Shown here: one piece after another, positions 1 through 4,653 of the stretch
Layout: every line of letters begins with the position of its first letter
Numbering within the stretch: position 1 is the stretch's first letter
Assembly (NCBI GenBank): GCA_028281075.1
Contig: JANQKO010000420.1
Location: 1 to 6,609 of the forward strand
Direction of reading: 5' to 3'
DNA from: Alphaproteobacteria bacterium
GTDB lineage: Bacteria > Pseudomonadota > Alphaproteobacteria > GCA-2731375
DNA: 6,609 nucleotides
Notes under the pieces: model-generated
Databases searched by the model: none
What the model was told of the DNA's origin: nothing
Seen by the model: the letters and a program-made list of their open reading frames with translations, nothing else
Position numbers and translations under genes: made by a program

Positions 1-803
1 GCATTGGGAGGAAGATGCCGCGACCCCCGGTCCGCCACGCCGCTGCGCGCGTCGAGAAACCTCTTCACCGTCCGGTCCTCAAGCGAATGAAACGAGACCA
101 CGGCGAGTCGGCCCTCGGGCGACAGCAATCTCTCGGCGGCGCCCAAGCCATCGGACAACTGGGTCAGCTCATCGTTGACGTGAATGCGCAGCGCCTGGAA
201 GGTGCGCGTCGCGGGGTGCAGCCTGCCGGCGCCCCGGACCGCCCGGGCGACGATCCCGGCGAGCTGCAGCGTACGTTCGATCGGCGCGTCCCGCCGCGCC
301 GCCACGATCGCGCGGGCGACGGCGCGGGAGCGGCGCTCTTCGCCGAAACGGTAGATCAGGTCGGCGAGCGGTGCCTCGTCCATGCCGTTGACGATGTCGG
401 CGGCGGTCGGGCCGGCCGTGCCCATGCGCATGTCGAGCGGCCCGTCCTGCTGCAACGAGAAGCCGCGTTCGGCGTCGTCAAGCTGCATCGACGAAACGCC
501 GAGGTCGAGGGCGACGCCGTCGACACGGGCAACGCCTTCGGCGGCGAGCAGGACGTCCATGTCGGCGAAACGGCCTTCCAGCAGGGTCAGACGGCCGGCG
601 AACTCGACGGCCATGGAGCGGCCGGCGTCGATCGCCCGGCGGTCGCGGTCGATGGCCCAGACACGGCAGTCGGCGGCCCGCAGCAGGCGGCGGCTGTAGC
701 CGCCGGCGCCATAGGTGCCGTCGGCGAAGGCCGCGCCGTCGGCCGGCGCCAGCGCCTCGATGACGTCATCGACCATCACCGGGATATGCCGATCGCCGGT
801 CAT
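1..803 (-). CDS. rsmH: 16S rRNA m4C1402 methyltransferase RsmH (MraW), C-terminus cut off by window edge
   Basis: RsmH N4-methylates C1402 in the decoding centre of 16S rRNA using S-adenosylmethionine, and is normally the second gene of the dcw cluster. Reading the minus strand from the ATG at 803-801 gives 267 codons before the edge. E. coli RsmH is 313 residues, so about 45 C-terminal residues are missing. Visible family motifs are the SAM-binding DGTYGAGGYS (28-37), DLGVSSMQLD (100-109), ERGFSLQQDGPLDMRM (112-127), LHPATRTFQALRIHVNDEL (195-213) and VVSFHSLEDRTVKRF (235-249). The start ATG overlaps the mraZ stop in an ATGA, and no strong Shine-Dalgarno is visible, so translational coupling to mraZ is likely. 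The long plus-strand frame over this region is a codon-phase shadow. The motif run makes this identification near certain. Confidence 0.97.
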   Translation of the reverse strand, partial: MTGDRHIPVMVDDVIEALAPADGAAFADGTYGAGGYSRRLLRAADCRVWAIDRDRRAIDAGRSMAVEFAGRLTLLEGRFADMDVLLAAEGVARVDGVALDLGVSSMQLDDAERGFSLQQDGPLDMRMGTAGPTAADIVNGMDEAPLADLIYRFGEERRSRAVARAIVAARRDAPIERTLQLAGIVARAVRGAGRLHPATRTFQALRIHVNDELTQLSDGLGAAERLLSPEGRLAVVSFHSLEDRTVKRFLDARSGVADRGSRHLPPN

Positions 804-1276
804 TGCGCCGCGTCGCCGATCGTCTTGTGCCAGGGCAGCTCGCCGCGCGCCGCCATCTCGCCGGCCTGGGCCTCGGCCTCGCGCTCGAACTGTTCGTAGG
901 CTGACGGGTTCCAGATGTGGAAGGTCTCGCCGGTGCCGGCGAAGGTGGCCATGCCGGCGATGCCGGCATGCTTCAGCAGCCGTTCGGGCAGACCGACGCG
1001 GCCCTCGCTGTCGAAGCTCAACTGATGGCTTTTCGTCAGCACCGCGTTCGCGAAAGCACCGCGGCTGCCGCCATAGGGGTTCATGGTGTCGAGCTGGGCG
1101 GCGATCTCCTTCAGGCGGTCCATGCCGCAGGCCTCGATCGCGTTCAGCACCGGCGACGGAAAGGCGACGATCCCGGCGAACGGCTGGGCGGCCAGTTCCG
1201 CGCGGAAGGAGGCGGGCACCGAGACCCGACCCTTCTTGTCGACCTTGTTGTCGAACCGCGAAATGAAAAAGGCCAC
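800..1276 (-). CDS. mraZ: Transcriptional regulator MraZ
   Basis: MraZ is the first gene of the dcw cluster and a DNA-binding regulator that, in E. coli, represses its own operon. The 158-residue protein (E. coli 152) has two tandem SpoVT/AbrB-like halves, each with the family DxxGR signature: DKKGRVSVP at 13-21 and DSEGRVGLP at 89-97. The start is GTG at 1276-1274, giving an N-terminus reading (V/M)AFFISRFDNKVDKKGR, which fits the family. A GAGG Shine-Dalgarno lies at 1286-1283, six bases before it. The stop TGA (802-800) overlaps the rsmH start. A likely operator array (1346-1411) and promoter lie 70-135 bp upstream of the start, as expected for autoregulation. The C-terminal tail after about residue 140 is the least conserved part. 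Confidence 0.96.
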   Translation of the reverse strand: MAFFISRFDNKVDKKGRVSVPASFRAELAAQPFAGIVAFPSPVLNAIEACGMDRLKEIAAQLDTMNPYGGSRGAFANAVLTKSHQLSFDSEGRVGLPERLLKHAGIAGMATFAGTGETFHIWNPSAYEQFEREAEAQAGEMAARGELPWHKTIGDAAQ

Positions 1277-1282
1277 GCGAAA

Positions 1283-1286
1283 CCTC
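1283..1286 (-). promoter_or_regulatory. Ribosome binding site of mraZ
   Basis: GAGG on the minus strand, separated by six bases from the GTG at 1276-1274. It decides the GTG as the start codon of mraZ. Confidence 0.6.
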
Positions 1287-1345
1287 AGTCTGTGCCGGCC
1301 CGGTCAGCCGTCCGGGTCGCCTTATTGCCCGACCCTGCCCAGACA

Positions 1346-1411
1346 TGGGCTTTCGTTGGGACAACATGGGATAGCATGGGATCATATGGGCGTCAATGGT
1401 AAGCAAATGGT
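1346..1411 (+). promoter_or_regulatory. Putative MraZ operator: seven TGGG/TGG(T) boxes in near-perfect 10-bp phase
   Basis: TGGG begins at 1346, 1357, 1367, 1377 and 1387, followed by TGGT at 1397 and 1408. The spacings are 11, 10, 10, 10, 10 and 11 bp, so all boxes face one side of the helix. The central copies share a unit close to CATGGGAT. E. coli MraZ is known to bind TGGGN direct repeats separated by 5-nt spacers, which is the same period. The array lies just upstream of mraZ and spans its likely promoter, so autorepression is the simplest reading. The TGGG is on the strand opposite mraZ coding. E. coli has about three repeats, so this is a long array. Operator function is inferred from motif and position. 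Confidence 0.8.
1368..1396 (-). promoter_or_regulatory. Candidate mraZ-rsmH promoter inside the TGGG array
   Basis: On the minus strand, TTGACG (1396-1391) is followed after 17 bp by TATCCC (1373-1368), with a TGC extended -10 element just before it. Transcription would begin near 1361 and leave a leader of about 85 nt. An alternative -10 is TATGAT (1386-1381), closer to consensus but with a poor -35; that arrangement would suit an activator-dependent promoter. Either choice lies within the TGGG array, so bound MraZ would occlude RNA polymerase. The choice between the two is uncertain. Confidence 0.4.
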
Positions 1412-1414
1412 TAA
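1407..1414 (-). promoter_or_regulatory. CtrA-like half-site TTAACCAT
   Basis: The minus strand reads TTAACCAT, an exact match to the 8-mer described for the cell-cycle regulator CtrA in alphaproteobacteria. It lies just upstream of the candidate mraZ promoter elements and overlaps the last TGG box of the MraZ-like array. The longer TTAA-N7-TTAA form is not complete: after seven bases the sequence is CTTA. A single 8-mer is weak evidence alone, and its position is the main argument for it. Confidence 0.3.
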
Positions 1415-1473
1415 ACGGCACAAAACCAAGTCAAATCCGTGATCTCCGGAAGTCTTCGGACGGACATGACGGC

Positions 1474-1489
1474 CCGGCGTCGGCGCCGG
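1474..1489. repeat. GC-rich hairpin in the mraZ / methyltransferase intergenic region
   Basis: CCGGCG (1474-1479) and CGCCGG (1484-1489) form a perfect 6-bp inverted repeat around a TCGG loop; outer GG/CC pairs are possible past a C-C mismatch. There is no T-run on either strand, so it is not a standard intrinsic terminator. It lies between the two divergent promoters. The rest of 1415-1523 shows no gene, tRNA or recognisable repeat. Confidence 0.35.
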
Positions 1490-1523
1490 CCGGCTAATGG
1501 TCAAGAACCGGCTTAGTCGCAGA

Positions 1524-1552
1524 TTGCGGCAGAACTATGTTCTTTTTATGTT
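1524..1552 (+). promoter_or_regulatory. Candidate promoter of the SAM methyltransferase gene
   Basis: TTGCGG (1524-1529) and TATGTT (1547-1552) are separated by exactly 17 bp in an AT-rich patch unusual for this window. Transcription would start near 1559-1560, about 93 nt before the methyltransferase ATG. The -10 hexamer overlaps the second half of the LexA box. Confidence 0.45.
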
Positions 1553-1553
1553 C
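1539..1553 (+). promoter_or_regulatory. LexA (SOS) box, GTTC-N7-GTTC
   Basis: The sequence reads GTTCTTTTTATGTTC, an exact match to the alphaproteobacterial LexA direct repeat GTTC-N7-GTTC, with an AT-rich spacer and a T before each half-site. A further GAAC at 1532-1535 forms an inverted pair (GAAC-TAT-GTTC) with the first half. The box overlaps the -10 of the candidate methyltransferase promoter, where bound LexA would block initiation. The motif is seen directly; SOS control of the gene is inferred. Confidence 0.65.
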
Positions 1554-1652
1554 TCACAATAGAGGCGTCGACTCGCGGTCCCCGGCGATCGCGACTAGCA
1601 TGGCCGGGACTGAATTCGAGCCGACGCCCCGGAACGCCGACGAGAGACAGCC

Positions 1653-2474
1653 ATGGACCCGGTCGTTGCCTTCTACGACGCGCACCCGATCAACGAGCGG
1701 CAGATCCAGGCCGCCCTCGAACGGGCCGGCAAAAGCCGCCAATCGCTGCGGCCGGCCGACCTCTACGACTTCGACCAGGACCATTACGGCGGGCTGGACG
1801 CCGTCGCGGCGCTGGCGGACGGCGCCGGCGTCGCCACCGGCAGCCGGGTCCTGGACGTGTGCAGCGGCCTGGGCGGCCCGGCGCGCTTCCTGGCCGAGCG
1901 CTATGGCGCCGAGGTCGTCGGCATCGACCTCAACGACGGCCGCGTCCGCGGCGCCACGCGGCTTTCGGCCATGGTCGGCCTGCAGGACCGGGTCAGGTTC
2001 GCGCGCGGCGACGCCACCGCCCTGCCGTTGCCCGAGGCCCGTTTCGACGCGGTGATCGCGCAGGAGGCGTTTCTGCACATCGGCGACAAGCCGGCCCTGT
2101 TCGCCGAGTGCCACCGCGTTCTGCGTCCCGGCGGACGGCTGGCGTTCACCGATTGGCTGGCCGGACCCGCGCTCGACGAGGGCGACCGCGCGCGCCTCGC
2201 CGACGGCATCGCCGCCATCGCCATCCACGACGCCGACAGCTACCGGCAATTCATCGCGGCGGCCGGCTTTCGCGACGTCGCCATGCAAGACCTGTCGCCG
2301 ATGTGGCGGCGCATCCTGCGCCAGCGGCTGGAGATGTACAGCGCCATGCGCGACGACACAGTGGCGCAGTTCGGCCCCGAACGGCATGCCGCCTATGTCG
2401 ACGCCTACGCCTTCTTCGTCGACGCCATCGAGGCCGAGCGCCTCGGCGGCGCCCGCTGGACGGCGCGGCGCTGA
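1653..2474 (+). CDS. Class I SAM-dependent methyltransferase, substrate unknown
   Basis: The 273-residue protein has a Rossmann-type methyltransferase core: motif I VLDVCSGLGG (66-75), the acidic ribose-binding residue in GIDLN (90-94), GDATALPLP around 119-127, FDAVIAQEAFLHIGDK (131-146), and LRPGG (157-161). The N-terminal segment YDFDQDHYGG (38-47) and overall layout resemble the small-molecule group of sarcosine/dimethylglycine, sterol and UbiE-like enzymes rather than DNA or rRNA methyltransferases; the substrate cannot be read from the sequence. The C-terminal part (after about 200) is mostly helical and has no recognised domain. The ATG has a weak GAGAG element upstream, and an in-frame TGA at 1611-1613 bounds any extension. 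No signal peptide or membrane segment is visible. It is transcribed away from mraZ, alone, and appears to carry a LexA box on its promoter. It converges on rnpB. Confidence 0.88.
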   Translation: MDPVVAFYDAHPINERQIQAALERAGKSRQSLRPADLYDFDQDHYGGLDAVAALADGAGVATGSRVLDVCSGLGGPARFLAERYGAEVVGIDLNDGRVRGATRLSAMVGLQDRVRFARGDATALPLPEARFDAVIAQEAFLHIGDKPALFAECHRVLRPGGRLAFTDWLAGPALDEGDRARLADGIAAIAIHDADSYRQFIAAAGFRDVAMQDLSPMWRRILRQRLEMYSAMRDDTVAQFGPERHAAYVDAYAFFVDAIEAERLGGARWTARR

Positions 2475-2494
2475 CGCCGCTGACTGAAGCGGCG
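2475..2494 (+). terminator. Possible terminator hairpin after the methyltransferase gene
   Basis: CGCCGCT (2475-2481) pairs with AGCGGCG (2488-2494) across a six-base loop, directly after the TGA at 2472-2474. There is no T-run on either strand, so it is at best an atypical terminator or a 3'-end stabiliser. Being a symmetric inverted repeat, it could serve read-through from rnpB on the minus strand too. The remaining bases up to about 2577 show no gene, only a GGCCGGCC palindrome near 2547. Confidence 0.3.
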
Positions 2495-2577
2495 GCACCG
2501 GCCCGCGCCCCACCCGGCCACCCAATTCAGGATACGCTCATCGGGCGGCCGGCCAGGCCATGGTAAGAAGCGGGAAC

Positions 2578-2982
<405 letters not shown>

Positions 2983-2983
2983 C

Positions 2984-3012
2984 TAGCTAAGCCGCATCGC
3001 CCACGCGGTCAA
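2984..3012 (-). promoter_or_regulatory. Candidate rnpB promoter within the 3' end of the amidase gene
   Basis: On the minus strand TTGACC (3012-3007) is followed after 17 bp by TAGCTA (2989-2984), which would place the start at about 2977, exactly where P1 of RNase P RNA begins. The -10 would include the TAG stop codon of the amidase gene. The -35 is good and the -10 is poor, so co-transcription with the amidase followed by processing remains possible. Confidence 0.4.
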
Positions 3013-3733
3013 GCAGGTGATGGAGGATGGCCTGGGTCTCGCCGTCGGCGACGCCGTCGACGCCGGCCGGCCGCCAGTGGCGCTGGAACGCCTTGACGAT
3101 GGCGGCGAGGCCGGCGTCGTAGGCGTCGTCTTCGGCCGCCTCGTAGCCGAACGCCGCCAGCGCCCGCCGCCATTCCCGCACGGCCGGCCCCGCCGCGCCC
3201 GGCGCCAGTGTCTCCCGCGCCGGGACCGGGCGCCCGACATCCGGCCAGAGGCCGATGCCGTCGGCCGCCAGCCGCGGCCAGTCGAACAGCTCGCCGGGAT
3301 CTTCCTTGCGGCCCGGCGCGACATCGGAATGCCCCAGCACCCGGGCGGCCGGGATGGCATGGCGCGCCAGAATGCCGTGGCAAAGCCCGATCAGCGCCCG
3401 CATCTGCGGCTCGGGAAACGGCCGGTAGCCGAACTCGTGACCGGGATTGACCAGCTCGATGCCGATCGACCGGCCGTTGATGTCGCGCTCGCCCCGCCAG
3501 TAGCTGACGCCGGCATGCCAGGCCCGCCGGTCTTCGCCGACCAGCGCGTAGGCGGCGCCGTCCGCGTCGATCAGGTAGTGGGCGCTGACCCTGGCCGCGG
3601 GATCGCGGAGCCGGTCCAGCGCCGCCGAAGCGGTCGGCATGCCGGTATAGTGCAGCAGCAGGATGTCGACCGTGGCGCCGGCCGGACGTTCGTCGTGATT
3701 GGGCGAAGGCCGGTCGATGACGCCGCCGCTCAC
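2987..3733 (-). CDS. Zinc N-acetylmuramoyl-L-alanine amidase (AmpD/AmiD type, Amidase_2 + PG_binding_1)
   Basis: The enzyme cleaves the amide bond between N-acetylmuramic acid and L-alanine of peptidoglycan or anhydro-muropeptides. The 248-residue protein has an Amidase_2 domain (about 18-150) followed by a peptidoglycan-binding_1-like domain (about 178-242). The active site is intact by comparison with AmpD: zinc ligands H28 (LLLHYTG), H135 (GHSDVAPG) and D145, with catalytic E93 (GIELVNPG) and K143 (GRKEDPG). The domain order and HSDVAPGRKEDPG motif resemble E. coli AmiD, but there is no signal peptide or lipobox, so a cytoplasmic muropeptide-recycling role like AmpD is possible. The start is GTG (3733-3731), placing the conserved RPSPNHDERP at 8-17, with GGGG a few bases upstream. 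It starts 10 bp after the djlA-like stop, suggesting an operon, and ends in TAG just before rnpB. Confidence 0.93.
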   Translation of the reverse strand: MSGGVIDRPSPNHDERPAGATVDILLLHYTGMPTASAALDRLRDPAARVSAHYLIDADGAAYALVGEDRRAWHAGVSYWRGERDINGRSIGIELVNPGHEFGYRPFPEPQMRALIGLCHGILARHAIPAARVLGHSDVAPGRKEDPGELFDWPRLAADGIGLWPDVGRPVPARETLAPGAAGPAVREWRRALAAFGYEAAEDDAYDAGLAAIVKAFQRHWRPAGVDGVADGETQAILHHLLDRVGDAA

Positions 3734-3743
3734 ATCAGCCCCG

Positions 3744-4472
3744 TCAGGTCAGGCCGCGCTGCCGGGCGATGGACTCGTAGGCTTCGTTGATGGCCGCGAC
3801 CTTCTCGTTCGCGACGTCGATGAATTCCTGCGGCAGCCCCTCGGCGATCGCCTTGTCGGGATGGTTCTCCCGCACCTGCCGCCGATAGGCCCGCTTGACG
3901 TCGTCGTCGCTGGCGTCATGCGGGATGTCCAGGATGATATAGGGGTCCTGCGCGTCGGGCGGCATGTGATAGGTGCGGATGCGGGCGAAGTCGGCCTCGC
4001 TGAAGCCGAAGATCTCGGCCACCGACTTCAGGAACTCGAGCTCGGCCGGATGCACCACGTTGTCGGCCTTGGCGATGTGAAACAGGCCGTGCAGCAGGTC
4101 CTCGAGCGGCTGCCTGTTGGCCTGGAACAGGCGCGCGATCTGCCGGGCATAGGGTTCGAAGCCGCTGGCGTCGCGCCGGGCCAGATTGAACACCCGGCCG
4201 ACATTCTCCATCTCGTCCTGCGGCACCGAGAAGACCTCGCGGAAGGCCTGGATCTCGTCGCGGGTGACGACGCCGTCGGCCTTGGCCATCTTGGCGCCCA
4301 ACACGATCACGCCGATGGTGAAGGCGATCTGCCTGGTCCCGTCGGCCCCCTCCTCGCCGGGACCGGACAGGCGGTCGACGGCATGACCGGCCAGGCCACC
4401 CAGCAGACCGCCCAACGGACCGCCCAGCGCGAAGCCGGCGGCGCCACCGATTATCTTCCCCCAGATGCTCAT
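3744..4472 (-). CDS. djlA: DjlA-like membrane-anchored co-chaperone (TerB domain + J domain)
   Basis: J-domain proteins stimulate the ATPase of DnaK; E. coli DjlA does so from the inner membrane and is linked to envelope stress signalling. This 242-residue protein has a glycine-rich hydrophobic N-terminus (about 7-32, repeated GG pairs every four residues, a glycine-zipper-like membrane segment), a TerB-like helical domain (about 48-165, with acidic AKADGVV at 63-69 and AKADNVV at 134-140), and a C-terminal J domain (about 176-240) with the essential HPD at 204-206. E. coli DjlA is 271 residues with the same order. I chose the ATG at 4472-4470 because it begins directly at the anchor; extending the frame to 4772 would add about 100 unconserved-looking residues and run into the divergent oxoprolinase gene. 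No strong Shine-Dalgarno precedes it. It is probably co-transcribed with the amidase. Confidence 0.92.
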   Translation of the reverse strand: MSIWGKIIGGAAGFALGGPLGGLLGGLAGHAVDRLSGPGEEGADGTRQIAFTIGVIVLGAKMAKADGVVTRDEIQAFREVFSVPQDEMENVGRVFNLARRDASGFEPYARQIARLFQANRQPLEDLLHGLFHIAKADNVVHPAELEFLKSVAEIFGFSEADFARIRTYHMPPDAQDPYIILDIPHDASDDDVKRAYRRQVRENHPDKAIAEGLPQEFIDVANEKVAAINEAYESIARQRGLT

Positions 4473-4617
4473 CGCGCCGTTCGTCGATCGGTCATGGCCA
4501 GGACAATACCGCCAGCGCCGCCGCCATGCCAGACGGCGCGCGGGCGGCGCGAAGGTCACGATCGAATGCGGCAGCAATGTGGCCGCGCGGGCACCTTCCC
4601 GCGCATCGCAATCTGCG

Positions 4618-4623
4618 TATACT
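4618..4623 (+). promoter_or_regulatory. -10 element (TATACT) of the 5-oxoprolinase gene
   Basis: TATACT matches the sigma-70-type -10 consensus at five of six bases and lies 30 bp before the ATG, giving a short leader of about 24 nt. No good -35 is seen. Confidence 0.45.
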
Positions 4624-4640
4624 GCGGGCGCATTTCGTTT

Positions 4641-4645
4641 GGGAG
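4641..4645 (+). promoter_or_regulatory. Ribosome binding site of the 5-oxoprolinase gene
   Basis: GGGAG with eight bases to the ATG at 4654 is a good Shine-Dalgarno and fixes this start, which also places the conserved DRGGTFTD motif near residue 20 as in the family. Confidence 0.65.
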
Positions 4646-4653
4646 CCCGGCGT

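Larger units (their letters stand above)
4473..4653. other. Divergent promoter region between djlA-like and 5-oxoprolinase genes
   Basis: This 181-bp gap separates two genes transcribed outward. The only good promoter element is a plus-strand TATACT (4618-4623), placing a start at about 4630 for the oxoprolinase gene; the bases 17-18 bp upstream (CTTCCC or CCTTCC) make a poor -35, so an activator may be needed. I found no convincing minus-strand promoter for djlA and no operator-like repeat. Confidence 0.5.

Noticed and set aside
15..899. A 294-codon plus-strand frame over rsmH
   Set aside because: RsmH motifs on the minus strand are unambiguous, and the plus-strand frame also runs into mraZ.
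1346..1411. The TGGG array considered as iterons, a CRISPR-like array or a tandem coding repeat
   Set aside because: The conserved unit is only four to eight bases at 10-bp steps, there is no origin or replication gene nearby, and its position before mraZ matches a MraZ operator.
1429..1434. TTGACT on the minus strand as an alternative mraZ -35
   Set aside because: At 16-18 bp spacing it meets only AACCAT, ACCATT or CCATTT, none a credible -10.
1537..2055. A 172-codon plus-strand frame beginning at the LexA box
   Set aside because: It is out of frame with the methyltransferase, lacks a Shine-Dalgarno, and its start falls upstream of the predicted transcription start.
1554..2525. A 323-codon minus-strand open frame opposite the methyltransferase
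   Set aside because: The plus strand carries all the SAM-methyltransferase motifs in order; the antisense product has none and shows the same shadow composition.
2541..2562. GC-rich inverted repeat around GGCCGGCC as an rnpB terminator
   Set aside because: Pairing is short and there is no U-run on the minus strand; such palindromes are common by chance at this GC content.
3017..3790. A 257-codon plus-strand frame opposite the amidase
   Set aside because: The minus-strand amidase retains every catalytic and zinc-binding residue; the plus-strand frame encodes no recognisable domain.
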